Shown here: positions 26,714 through 35,090 of the stretch, piece after piece
Position numbering within the stretch: position 1 is the stretch's first letter
Layout: every line of letters starts with the position of its first letter
NCBI RefSeq assembly: GCF_008365405.1
Contig: NZ_QOKV01000011.1
Location: forward strand, 124,001 to 188,000
Direction: 5' to 3'
DNA from: Azospirillum brasilense
GTDB lineage: Bacteria > Pseudomonadota > Alphaproteobacteria > Azospirillales > Azospirillaceae
DNA length: 64,000 nucleotides
Notes under the pieces: model-generated
Databases searched by the model: none
What the model saw: only the letters and a program-made list of their open reading frames with translations
What the model was told of the DNA's origin: nothing
Translations under genes and position numbers: made by a program

Positions 26714-28447
26714 TCACGCGTGGACGGCGACGGGGCGGTGCGCGTCGGCGATGAACGGCACGCTGACCGTGGCGGTGCAGCCATGCCGGCCATCCAAGGA
26801 TATGGTGCCGCCGATCTGCCGGACAAGCGCATCGACCAGCGTCATGCCGGTCCCTCCCCTGGGCGGCATATCCGGGCAGCCGATGCCGTCGTCGGCCACC
26901 GTCATCGTCAGACGGTCGCCCGCTTGCCGCAGCCGGACCGTGACCGTTCCGCTTCTCCCCTCCGGAAAGGCGTGCTTCAGCGCGTTGACGACGAGTTCGT
27001 TGGCGATCAGGCCGAGCGGTGTGGCGAGTTCGATGGAGCAGGACACGTCGTCCGTGTCGGGGTGGATGGTGATCGCCTCGTTCGGAAGAAGTTCTTGAAG
27101 CGCGTCGCAGAGCTGGCGCAGGTGCGTTCCGAAATCGACGTTCATCAGGTCCCCGGAGGTGTAGAGCTGCTCGTGCAGGCGCCCCATCGACGTCACCCGC
27201 CCGGCCAGCGCTTCGATGCGGCCCCGCGACAGGTCCCCCTTGGGCAGGCGGCGCATCTCCACCATCATCAACCCGTAGATCACCTGCAGGTTGTTCTTCA
27301 CGCGATGGTGGACCTCGCGAAGCAGGACCGTCTTCTCGGCAACGGTGCCGCGAAGCCGCCGGTCCGCCTCCTGCAGGTCGTTCACGTAGGTGTGCAGCGC
27401 CCCGGACAGCGTGGCCGCCTCCGTGTAGCGGCCGGTCAGGGGCAGGTGGGGCATCGCGCCGTCGGTGCCCGCGGCCTTGACGGCCCTGGACATGGCGCGC
27501 AGGGGAGCCGACAGCCACGTCGCCAGAACATGGCCGACGAGGACCGCCAACAGGCTGGCGCCGATTCCCCACGCAATCACCCGGTTCCGCAGCTCGGCGA
27601 CCGGCGCCATCGCCTGATCGACCGGCTGGCGGAGCACGACGCTCCACCCCAGCCCGGGATAATCCCGGTAGCCCTTCGTTGGCACAACGCTCGTCAGGAA
27701 GCGGCGCCCGTCCGGCCAGGATTCGACCCACGCGCCCCGCCCTTGCGCCGACGCGAAAGCCAGCGGCTTGCCCACCAGGGGTTTGGGTCCGAGAATCACC
27801 GTGCCGTCGGCGGAGAGGATCATCGCCTCGACCTCAGCGTCCTCGGAAATCTGGCCGAGCACGGAGCGCTCGACCTCCGACGCCCAATCCCAGCTCAGAT
27901 GGGCGGCGACGACGCCGGTCAGCGTCCCCTGCTCGTCGCGCACCGGCGCCGCAAGGTCGACGAAACGTGGAATCTCCAGCCGGTTTGCATAAAGAATCTT
28001 GGCCAGAACAACCGCGTCATGCACATCGCCGACATAGGGACGGTCGAACCCCTGCTTCCACCAATCGCGCGCGCTGACGTCCATGCCTTCATAGACGCGG
28101 CCCGTCGCCGCTTCGAGGAGGCCGGACGGCCGGATGAAGCCGATCCAGGCATAGTCCGGATAGCTGTCCTGAAGCTTCTGAAGGACGGCGCGCCGTGAAT
28201 CGCGGGAGGTGTCGGTCGCGCGGATCGTCTCGAGGCTCGTTACGACGAGGAGGTCGCGGTAGCGCTCGAACATGCCACGGTCGAGCTTGTCGGCGACTTG
28301 GCCGGCGTACAGGTGCAACTGCTCGCCGATCATGCGCTGAAGCCGGTCTCCGGCTTCGACCTGCAAAATCGCCGCGGTGCCGGCCGTGAAGGCCAGCCCG
28401 ACACCCCCCAGGCACGCGATCAACATCGCCCTCAGACCGATCTTCAA
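26714..28447 (-). CDS. Membrane sensor histidine kinase, dCache sensor with HisKA_2/HWE-type kinase
   Basis: A 577-residue kinase. TM1 is near residues 8-28 and a ~260-residue periplasmic dCache-type domain contains ARDWWKQGFDRPYVGDVHD. TM2 is at ~289-311, then a short HAMP-like linker and a HisKA_2 phospho-acceptor box (LREVHHRVKNNLQVI; His380 or His381). The ATPase has NELVVNALKHAFP (N box) and DDGIGCP. HisKA_2 kinases often signal to single-domain regulators or to PhyR-type anti-anti-sigma factors. It is divergent from a single-domain response regulator gene at 28717, its likely partner. Confidence 0.9.
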   Translation of the reverse strand: MKIGLRAMLIACLGGVGLAFTAGTAAILQVEAGDRLQRMIGEQLHLYAGQVADKLDRGMFERYRDLLVVTSLETIRATDTSRDSRRAVLQKLQDSYPDYAWIGFIRPSGLLEAATGRVYEGMDVSARDWWKQGFDRPYVGDVHDAVVLAKILYANRLEIPRFVDLAAPVRDEQGTLTGVVAAHLSWDWASEVERSVLGQISEDAEVEAMILSADGTVILGPKPLVGKPLAFASAQGRGAWVESWPDGRRFLTSVVPTKGYRDYPGLGWSVVLRQPVDQAMAPVAELRNRVIAWGIGASLLAVLVGHVLATWLSAPLRAMSRAVKAAGTDGAMPHLPLTGRYTEAATLSGALHTYVNDLQEADRRLRGTVAEKTVLLREVHHRVKNNLQVIYGLMMVEMRRLPKGDLSRGRIEALAGRVTSMGRLHEQLYTSGDLMNVDFGTHLRQLCDALQELLPNEAITIHPDTDDVSCSIELATPLGLIANELVVNALKHAFPEGRSGTVTVRLRQAGDRLTMTVADDGIGCPDMPPRGGTGMTLVDALVRQIGGTISLDGRHGCTATVSVPFIADAHRPVAVHA

Positions 28448-28716
28448 GTTCGCGGGTTATCCTATGGTTGTGGGTTTCGGATCGGAGCCTCGGTTCGTGG
28501 CATCGCACCACGGCCCGGCTGCACCGCTTCGCATCGGGAAGAATGCGCACATCCCCGCGGAACGAACAAGGGTTGCAAGCTCCCCGAAAGAGCCGCGGCA
28601 ACAACCATAAACCGTTCGGCTTTGTTTTTGCGGGGGCCGCCCGTTACAATTATACCTGGAGCTGAAGCGTATTGCCCTGCCCCCCGGACTGTGTTTCTTC
28701 CGTACGGTGAGCCGAC

Positions 28717-29103
28717 ATGACCGAACCCCGCCATATCCTGCTGGTCGATGATGAAGCCATCGCGATCATGGCGCTGGAGCATGGCTTGATGGACGAGGGG
28801 TTTCGGGTCACCACGGCCTTCAATGGCCAGGAGGCCCTGAAGATCTGGCAGGACGATTCCTTCGACGCCCTGGTCACCGACCTCAGGATGCCGGTGATGG
28901 CCGGCGACGAGCTTATCCGCAACCTGCGGAGCGAGGAGCCCGGCCTGCCCGTGGTGGTGGTCAGCGGCTACGCCACCGGCGAGATTTCCGATAAGCTGAA
29001 GGTGAGCTTTCCGGACCCGATCGCGATCATGCCCAAGCCGGTGCGCGTCGAGGAGATTTCGGACGCGCTGAAGCGGATGCTGGCGATCGCCCCCGGCGCC
29101 TGA
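28717..29103 (+). CDS. Single-domain response regulator (CheY-like)
   Basis: A 128-residue receiver with the acidic pair (LLVDDEA, Asp11-Asp12), phospho-acceptor Asp55 in VTDLRMP, the switch region VVVSGYA and the conserved Lys in IMPKPVR. It has no output domain, so it acts through protein contact or as a phosphate sink. It is divergent from the HisKA_2 kinase gene, with 269 bases between them. Confidence 0.9.
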   Translation: MTEPRHILLVDDEAIAIMALEHGLMDEGFRVTTAFNGQEALKIWQDDSFDALVTDLRMPVMAGDELIRNLRSEEPGLPVVVVSGYATGEISDKLKVSFPDPIAIMPKPVRVEEISDALKRMLAIAPGA

Positions 29104-29133
29104 CCCCGGCGCATCACCACATCACCAGGGACC

Positions 29134-30201
29134 ATGGACACCGTCACCCAAATGCTTCTCGGGGCCACGGTCGCGCAGGCCGGCTTCCGCCGCCGGCTGG
29201 GCCGCCGCGCGCTCGCCGTCGGCGCGGGCATCGCGCTGATCCCCGACCTCGACGTCGCCGCCGGCTGGATCGGCGGTCCCTTCGCCAACTGGGTCCATCA
29301 CCGCGGCCTGACCCATTCGATCCTGTTCGGCCCGGTCGCCGGCCTGCTGCTCGGCTGGCTGGTCTGGCGCTGGCAGCGCCGCCGCCATGGTCCCGACAGC
29401 CAATGGGGCGACGGCGAGGCGCGGCGCGCCTGGGTCTGGCTGGCCATTCTGGCGCTGATGACCCACCCGGTGATCGACGTCTTCACATCCTACGGCACGC
29501 AGTGGCTCTACCCGCTCACCGACACGCGCTTCGCGATCAACGCGATGCCGATCATCGACCCGATCTACAGCCTGATCCTGTTGTTCGCGTTGGTGGCCGG
29601 CGTCGCGCTCCGCAAGCGGGCGACCCTGGCGCAGGACATCGCGGGCGCGGCGCTGATCCTGGTGACGGCCTACACGCTCGGCGGCTGGGCCATCAACGAC
29701 CGCGTCGAGGCGCTTGCCAGGGCGCAGATCGGCGGCACGGCCCCGGTGACGGCCTACCCGACCCTGTTCCAGCCGCTGCTGCGCCGGGTGGTGGCCCAAA
29801 CCCCGGACGCGGTGCTGGTCGGCTTCCACTCCGTGCTGAGCGACGGGAAGATCCAGTGGGAGCGGTTCGAGCGGCACCGCTCCCCGGCCATCGAAGCGGT
29901 CGCAGCAACCCCGGAGGCCGAGGTCTTCCGGTGGTTCTCGATGGACAATCTCATCTGGCGCGAGCAGCCGCTGGAGTCGCGGAACACCCTGGTTCAGGCG
30001 CTTGACCATCGCTACGGCATGCCGGGCATCTCGTCGCTCGGCTTCTGGGGCATCCGGGCCGTCGTCGACCCGACGGGGAGTCTGGTGGGTTCGGTGGAAA
30101 CCTTCCAGACCCCTCGCGACGCCTCGCGTGCGGCGTGGCAGGACCTGTGGGTCCGCATCGTCGGCACGGGTCCGGCGGACCGGACGGTCCGCGCCGACTG
30201 A
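29134..30201 (+). CDS. Membrane-bound metal-dependent hydrolase, YdjM/DUF457 family
   Basis: A 355-residue protein whose first ~200 residues hold several hydrophobic segments and the family's metal-ligand motifs: DTVTQMLLGATVAQAG, IPDLDVAAGW, HHRGLTHSILFGPVAGLL and the HPVIDVFTSYGTQWLYP region. The C-terminal ~150 residues are soluble and less conserved. Family members are called metal-dependent hydrolases, but few substrates are known. It starts 30 bases after the response regulator and may share its transcript; it converges with livF. Confidence 0.8.
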   Translation: MDTVTQMLLGATVAQAGFRRRLGRRALAVGAGIALIPDLDVAAGWIGGPFANWVHHRGLTHSILFGPVAGLLLGWLVWRWQRRRHGPDSQWGDGEARRAWVWLAILALMTHPVIDVFTSYGTQWLYPLTDTRFAINAMPIIDPIYSLILLFALVAGVALRKRATLAQDIAGAALILVTAYTLGGWAINDRVEALARAQIGGTAPVTAYPTLFQPLLRRVVAQTPDAVLVGFHSVLSDGKIQWERFERHRSPAIEAVAATPEAEVFRWFSMDNLIWREQPLESRNTLVQALDHRYGMPGISSLGFWGIRAVVDPTGSLVGSVETFQTPRDASRAAWQDLWVRIVGTGPADRTVRAD

Positions 30202-30214
30202 TCCCGCAGGTCCG

Positions 30215-30925
30215 CTACACCGCGAGCGCGACGCCGAGGTGCCGCTCCATGAGGGCGTGGTCGTCCCGCAGAGCGGCGGCCGCCCCCTCATGCACCACTT
30301 GGCCGCGTTCGAGGATCACCGCGCTCTGCGCGAAGTCCAGGGCGCGGTCCACCTGCTGCTCCACCAGGATCAGGGTGACGGTCAGCTGCGCCAGCGCCTG
30401 CATCAGCTGATCGCAGATCACCGGGGCCAGGCCCTCCAGCGGCTCGTCCAGCAGCAGCACCGTCGGCTGGCCGAGCAACGCGCGGGCGACGGACAGCATC
30501 TGCTGCTCGCCGCCGGAGAGCGCGCCCCCTCCATTGCCCCGCCGCTCTTTCAGGCGGGGGAACAGCGCGTAGGCCTCCTCCAGGGCGGAGCGCGGCCGGC
30601 CCTTCAGCCCGGTGACCAGATTCTCCTCCACCGTCAGCGAGCGGAAGATGTCGCGGGTCTGCGGCACATAGCCCAGCCCGGCCGCCGCCCGTGCGGAGGA
30701 GTTGAGGCCGCTCAGCTCGACGCCGTCCAGCCGGACGCTGCCGGCGTGCCGCGTCGTCTGCCCGACCAAGGTGGCCAGCGTCGTGGTCTTGCCCATGCCG
30801 TTGCGGCCCAGCAGGGCCATACGCCCACCGGCCGGCACGGTGAAGGACAGGTCCTCGATGATGCGGGTCTCGCCATAACCGGCGGTCAGGCCGGTGATCT
30901 CCAGCGTTCCTTCAGTGCGGCGCAT
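30215..30925 (-). CDS. Branched-chain-type ABC transporter ATP-binding protein LivF
   Basis: A 236-residue ATPase with Walker A GRNGMGKTT, signature ALSGGEQQMLSVARAL, Walker B VLLLDEPLEGLAP and a LivF-type C-terminus (ILERGQVVHEG). It is the last gene of a complete LIV-type operon (K-H-M-G-F order on the minus strand) and overlaps livG by 14 bases. Operator sites upstream of the operon suggest it serves aromatic-acid uptake rather than amino acids. Confidence 0.92.
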   Translation of the reverse strand: MRRTEGTLEITGLTAGYGETRIIEDLSFTVPAGGRMALLGRNGMGKTTTLATLVGQTTRHAGSVRLDGVELSGLNSSARAAAGLGYVPQTRDIFRSLTVEENLVTGLKGRPRSALEEAYALFPRLKERRGNGGGALSGGEQQMLSVARALLGQPTVLLLDEPLEGLAPVICDQLMQALAQLTVTLILVEQQVDRALDFAQSAVILERGQVVHEGAAAALRDDHALMERHLGVALAV

Positions 30926-31670
30926 TGGCCCGGCTCCCCAGATAGACCTCGCGGACGCGCGGATCGGCGGTGATCTCCTTCGCCGTGCCGCTGCACAGCA
31001 GGCGCCCCTGCGCCAGCACGACGATGCGCTTGGCGAAGCGGAAGACCAGATCCATGTCGTGCTCGATCATCAGCACGGCGAGATCGGGCGGCAGCCGGTC
31101 CAGCGCGTCGAGGATGCGGTGGCTTTCCGAATGCGGCACGCCGGCCGCCGGCTCGTCGAGGATGAGGAGCTTGGGCTTCAGGGCGAGCGCCAGCGCGATC
31201 TCCAGAAGGCGCTGCTGCCCGTAGGCCAACGCCCCGACGGCGGTGTCCGCCACCGGGACCAGCCCCATGCCGTCGAGCAGGCCGGCCACCTCGTCCGCCA
31301 GCCCCGGCGTGCGCCGGACCGAGGCGAAGAGGCGGAAGGTCTTCCGCTCGCGCTCCAGAACGGCCAGCTCCAGATGCTCGCGCACCGTCATCGAGCGGAA
31401 CAGCCGGGCCACCTGGAACGAGCGGATCAGCCCGAGGCGCACCCGCGCCTGGGCCGACAGGCGGGTGACGTCCTGCCCGGCCAGCCGGATGGTGCCGGCG
31501 CTGGGCGCCAGCACGCCGGTCACCAGATTGACGAAGGTCGTCTTGCCCGCCCCGTTCGGCCCGATCAGCGCGCAGCGCTCGCCGGGATGAAGCGCCAGCG
31601 TGATGTCGGCGGACACCTGCAGGCCGTCGAAGTTCTTGCTCAGCCCCTGGACGTCGAGAAGCGCGGTCAT
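30912..31670 (-). CDS. Branched-chain-type ABC transporter ATP-binding protein LivG
   Basis: A 252-residue ATPase: Walker A GPNGAGKTT, a LivG-type shortened signature (ALAYGQQRLLEIALAL), Walker B LLILDEPAAGVPHSES and switch His in MIEHDMDLVF. It pairs with LivF as the motor heterodimer. Its start overlaps the livM stop by four bases. Confidence 0.92.
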   Translation of the reverse strand: MTALLDVQGLSKNFDGLQVSADITLALHPGERCALIGPNGAGKTTFVNLVTGVLAPSAGTIRLAGQDVTRLSAQARVRLGLIRSFQVARLFRSMTVREHLELAVLERERKTFRLFASVRRTPGLADEVAGLLDGMGLVPVADTAVGALAYGQQRLLEIALALALKPKLLILDEPAAGVPHSESHRILDALDRLPPDLAVLMIEHDMDLVFRFAKRIVVLAQGRLLCSGTAKEITADPRVREVYLGSRANAPH

Positions 31671-32680
31671 GCCCGGTTCCCCTTGATGAGACGGTCGGCG
31701 AGCGAGGCGATGCCCCCCGGCAGGAACAGCACCGTGCCCATCAGGAACAGGCCGATGAACAGCATCCAGTGGAAGGGGTCGATCGCCGCCATGACGTGAT
31801 GGATGGTCATGAAGGCCACCGTGCCGATGATGGCGCCGACGAGCCTCCCGGCGCCGCCGAGCACCAGCATGACCAGCGCCTCCGCCGACCAGGAGAAGCT
31901 GACGCTGTCCAGCCCGACGATGCCGCTGGTCACCGCGGTCAGCGCCCCGGCCACGCCGGCGAACACCCCGGCGATGGCATAGAGCGTGACCAGATAGCGG
32001 CGCGGCGATCCGCCCAGCGCGGCGATGCGCAGCGGGTCCTCCTTGACGCCCCGGCAGGCCAGCCCGAAGGGCGAGCGGACGATCCGCCGCGCCACCAGGA
32101 AGCCGACCAGAAGCACCGCCAGCGCGAACAGGTAGGAGGTGCGCCCGAACATGTCGAAGCGGAACAGGCCGAACAGCGGGCTGGGCTCGATGCCCGACAG
32201 GCCGTCGCTGCCCCCGGTGAGGTCGCGCGCCTTGTTGACCACCTCCTGGACGATCTGCACCACGGCGATGGTCAGCATCAGCAGCGTCAGGCCGCGCGCG
32301 TGCAGGATCAGCGCGCCGGTGACCAGGGCGACCAGACCGCCGGCCACACCGCCGACGGCGAGCAGGACGAGCGGGTCGCTCACCAGATGCACGGCGGCGA
32401 TGCCGGCGGCGTAGGCCCCGGTGCCGAACATCGCCGCCTGCCCCAGCGTGGCGATGCCGCCGAAGCCGAGCACGAGGTCGAGCGACAGGACGTAGAGCGC
32501 CGTCGCGGCGATCCGCGTCATCAGGCCGAGGTCGTTGGGGAACAGCCAGAAGGCGGCCAGCCCGGCGGCGGCGAGCAGCGGAAACGCGGCCCCGCCCAGC
32601 GCCCGGCGGAGCCAGGGGCCGCGCGCGACAGCCTGCGGAGACGGATCGATGGCCACCGCTCCCGTGTGACGTCCGCTCAT
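31667..32680 (-). CDS. Branched-chain-type ABC transporter permease LivM
   Basis: A 337-residue permease with a ~35-residue cytoplasmic N-terminus and then about 8-10 hydrophobic segments. It carries the LivM hallmark LDLVLGFGGIATLGQAAMFGTGAYAAG and the LGGAGRLVGAIIG coupling region. The start at 32680 overlaps the livH stop (ATGA). Longer in-frame starts run antiparallel through livH and are not credible. Confidence 0.92.
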   Translation of the reverse strand: MSGRHTGAVAIDPSPQAVARGPWLRRALGGAAFPLLAAAGLAAFWLFPNDLGLMTRIAATALYVLSLDLVLGFGGIATLGQAAMFGTGAYAAGIAAVHLVSDPLVLLAVGGVAGGLVALVTGALILHARGLTLLMLTIAVVQIVQEVVNKARDLTGGSDGLSGIEPSPLFGLFRFDMFGRTSYLFALAVLLVGFLVARRIVRSPFGLACRGVKEDPLRIAALGGSPRRYLVTLYAIAGVFAGVAGALTAVTSGIVGLDSVSFSWSAEALVMLVLGGAGRLVGAIIGTVAFMTIHHVMAAIDPFHWMLFIGLFLMGTVLFLPGGIASLADRLIKGNRA

Positions 32681-33549
32681 CAGGCGGCCCTCCCCTGGAA
32701 GAAGCCGTGCGGCCAGCGGAACAGGATCAGGATCAGCGCGGCGTAGAAGAAGAACTCGCCGAAGCTGGGGATCAGGTATTTGCCCGCGGTGTCGACGATG
32801 CCGAGCGCCAGGGCGGCGGCGGCCGAGCCGAGGATGTTGCCCGCTCCGCCGACGGCAACCACCGCCAGGAACAGGACGATGTAGCGGATGGCGTAATAGG
32901 GCTCCAGCGGCAGCAGCTCCGCCCCCAGCACGCCGCCCAGCGCCGCCAGCCCGGTGCCGAGAGCGAAGGTCGCGGTGTAGAGGCGCTCCGTCCGGATGCC
33001 CAGCGCCGCGGCCATGTTCGGATCGTCCACGGCGGCGCGCAGCTTGATGCCGAAGTCGGTGCGTTCCAGCAGCCACCACAGGCCCAGCACGGTCGCCGCC
33101 CCCATGGCGATGACGAAGGCGCGGTGCACCGGGATCGACTTCGGCCCGATCGCCACGGTGCCGAGCAGCGCGTCCGGCAGCGGGATGCGCTTCAGCGTCG
33201 GGCCGAACAGGTAGTTGATCCCGGCGACGATGACGAAGGTCAGGCCGATGGTCAGCAGCACCTGGGCCAGCTCGTTGGCGGAGCCGTAGATGCGCCGGTA
33301 CAGCAGCTTCTCCAGCGGCAGCGTGGCGAGCACGGTGAACAGGACCGCCGCCACCAGACCCACGGCGTAGGGCAGGCCCAGCCCCTGCGCGGCGTAGGAG
33401 GCGACGTAGCCGGCGACCATGGCGAAGGCGCCATGCGCGAGGTTGACCACGCGCATCAGGCCGAGCGTGACCGACAGGCCGACCGAGATGATGAACAGGA
33501 TCATCCCGTAGGCGACCCCGTCCACCACGATGCCGAAAAGCGTTTCCAT
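32680..33549 (-). CDS. Branched-chain-type ABC transporter permease LivH
   Basis: A 289-residue permease with the LivH start GVAYGMILFIISVGLSVTLGLMRVVNLAHGAFAMV and the conserved VGGAGNILGSAAAALALGI near the C-terminus. It dimerises with LivM. A hairpin (33570-33597) separates it from the binding-protein gene 58 bases upstream. Confidence 0.92.
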   Translation of the reverse strand: METLFGIVVDGVAYGMILFIISVGLSVTLGLMRVVNLAHGAFAMVAGYVASYAAQGLGLPYAVGLVAAVLFTVLATLPLEKLLYRRIYGSANELAQVLLTIGLTFVIVAGINYLFGPTLKRIPLPDALLGTVAIGPKSIPVHRAFVIAMGAATVLGLWWLLERTDFGIKLRAAVDDPNMAAALGIRTERLYTATFALGTGLAALGGVLGAELLPLEPYYAIRYIVLFLAVVAVGGAGNILGSAAAALALGIVDTAGKYLIPSFGEFFFYAALILILFRWPHGFFQGRAA

Positions 33550-33569
33550 CAGGAACTCCAGCGCGGACA

Positions 33570-33597
33570 GGCCCCCCTCCCGCCGGGGACGGGGGCC
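33570..33597 (-). terminator. Intercistronic hairpin between livK-like and livH
   Basis: GGCCCCC and GGGGGCC flank a 14-base GC-rich loop in the 58-base gap after the binding-protein gene. There is no T-run. It could act as an mRNA-stability or partial-termination element favouring the binding protein. Confidence 0.4.
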
Positions 33598-33607
33598 GTC
33601 GATGGTC

Positions 33608-34804
33608 CTACTTGCCGACCTTGAAGCCGTAATCGGGCTGTTCGGGGAAGCCGGCGACCTCGGTGTTCTGCAGCCGGCCGTCCTTGCGCTCGGTCACGCG
33701 CAGGTAGATGGTCTGGGTGACGTGGCGGGACTCGGGGTCGATCCGCACCGGGCCGCGCGGGCTTTCCCAGGCCATGCCCTTGACCGCCTCCACCGCCTTC
33801 GCCCCGTCGCTCCTGCCGCCCGTCGCCTCGACCATGCGGTAGATGACGTGTGCGCCGTCATAGGCGCCGACCGAGGTGAAGGTGACGATGTCGGAGGAGC
33901 CGAACAGCTCCTTGTGCTTGGCGAGGAACTGGCGGTTCAGGTCGGACTCGTGGGCCTGGCTGTAGTTGAAGGTCGTGGTGATGCCGACCGCCGCGTCGCC
34001 GAGCACCGGCAGGTCCGGTTCCTGCGTGATGTCGCCGGGGCCGAAGAACCTGATCCCCGCGGCCTTCAGGCCGGTGTCGCTGAAGGCCCGGGCGAAGCCC
34101 AGCGTCGTCGGGCCGGCGGGCAGGAAGGCGTAGATGGCCTCCGCCCCGGAATCCTTGATGCGCTGCATGAAGGGGGCGAAGTCGGTGGACTTCAACGGCA
34201 TGCGGATGCTGTCGACCACCTTGCCGCCGGACTTCTCGAAGGTCTGCTTGAAGGCGGTCTCGCCGTCGATGCCGGGGCCGTAGTCGCTGACCGCGGTTGC
34301 CACCTTGCGGATTCCCTGCTTGGCGACATGCTCGGCCAGCGGCACGGTGTTCTGCCACAGGGTGAAGGAGGTGCGGACGTAGCGCGGCGACTTCTCGGTG
34401 ATGGCCGAGGTCGCGGCGTTGAAGATCACGCAGGGGATGTTCGCCTCGTCGATCAGCGGGGCGACCGCCAGCGCGTCCGGCGTGAAGAAGAAGCCGGCGA
34501 GGTAGCCGACCTTCTCCTTGACCACCAGCTCCTGGGCCAGGGCCTTGCTCTGCGCCGGGTTGGCCTGATCGAGGTCCTTGTAGACGAACTCCACCGTGTT
34601 GCCGGCGACCGTCTTGCCATGCTGGGCCTGATAGACCTCGATGGCCTGCTTGAAGGTCTGGCCGACCGTGGCGAAGGGGCCGGAGAACGGCGCGATCACC
34701 CCGACCCTGATCGTGTCGGCCCAGGCCGGGCCAGTGCCGCCACCAACCGCGAGGGCGCACAGGAAAGCCGTGCCCAGCAGGGCCTTGCGAAATGTTCCGG
34801 ACAT
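33608..34804 (-). CDS. ABC transporter substrate-binding protein (LivK type), probable aromatic-acid binder
   Basis: A 398-residue periplasmic protein with a signal peptide ending GPAWADT (residues ~1-30). The mature start is IRVGVIAPFSGPFATVGQTF and VSDYGPGIDGETAFKQTF follows, as in aromatic- and carboxylate-binding members of the LIV family. ATG at 34804 has a strong GAGGAGG five bases upstream. It heads the five-gene importer operon. Two LysR boxes of the aromatic regulon (34973-34991, 35072-35090) lie upstream, so protocatechuate or a related acid is a reasonable ligand guess. Confidence 0.88.
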   Translation of the reverse strand: MSGTFRKALLGTAFLCALAVGGGTGPAWADTIRVGVIAPFSGPFATVGQTFKQAIEVYQAQHGKTVAGNTVEFVYKDLDQANPAQSKALAQELVVKEKVGYLAGFFFTPDALAVAPLIDEANIPCVIFNAATSAITEKSPRYVRTSFTLWQNTVPLAEHVAKQGIRKVATAVSDYGPGIDGETAFKQTFEKSGGKVVDSIRMPLKSTDFAPFMQRIKDSGAEAIYAFLPAGPTTLGFARAFSDTGLKAAGIRFFGPGDITQEPDLPVLGDAAVGITTTFNYSQAHESDLNRQFLAKHKELFGSSDIVTFTSVGAYDGAHVIYRMVEATGGRSDGAKAVEAVKGMAWESPRGPVRIDPESRHVTQTIYLRVTERKDGRLQNTEVAGFPEQPDYGFKVGK

Positions 34805-34972
34805 GTTTCCTCCTCGTTTTGAAAGCCCCCGTGCTTTTTCGTCGTTGATTGGGGGGCGTTGCTTGGGGACGTCTTGGCGTTCGCCGGGGCCGGAGGCGCA
34901 GGCCGCCGATACCGTCACCACAGCAGGGATATCAGCGATCGCAGCGCTGCGCTCATTCGTTGGGCGAAGGCC

Positions 34973-34991
34973 CCATTCGTTTTTTGAATAA
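34973..34991 (-). promoter_or_regulatory. LysR box A upstream of the LIV-type importer
   Basis: Minus-strand reading TTATTCAAAAAACGAATGG; dyad ends TTAT...ATGG with an 11-base spacer, giving the LysR T-N11-A core. It shares the TCAAAAAAC core with box B. Centre about 178 bases upstream of the binding-protein ATG. One of six related sites in the window. Confidence 0.62.
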
Positions 34992-35071
34992 CGTTCGGGG
35001 TGTCTTTGCAATGCGGCATGGACATCCGAAACGGCGACCGACGGTGCCAGGACGCAAAGCCTATGGGCAGG

Positions 35072-35090
35072 CTATAGTAAAACTCAATGC
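35072..35090 (+). promoter_or_regulatory. LysR box D at the 3' end of the MFS gene
   Basis: CTATAGTAAAACTCAATGC differs from box F (49008) at only three of 19 positions. It overlaps the last two codons and stop of the MFS gene, so it can serve the importer operon (277 bases downstream) only from a distance. It may pair with box A, 99 bases away. Confidence 0.5.
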
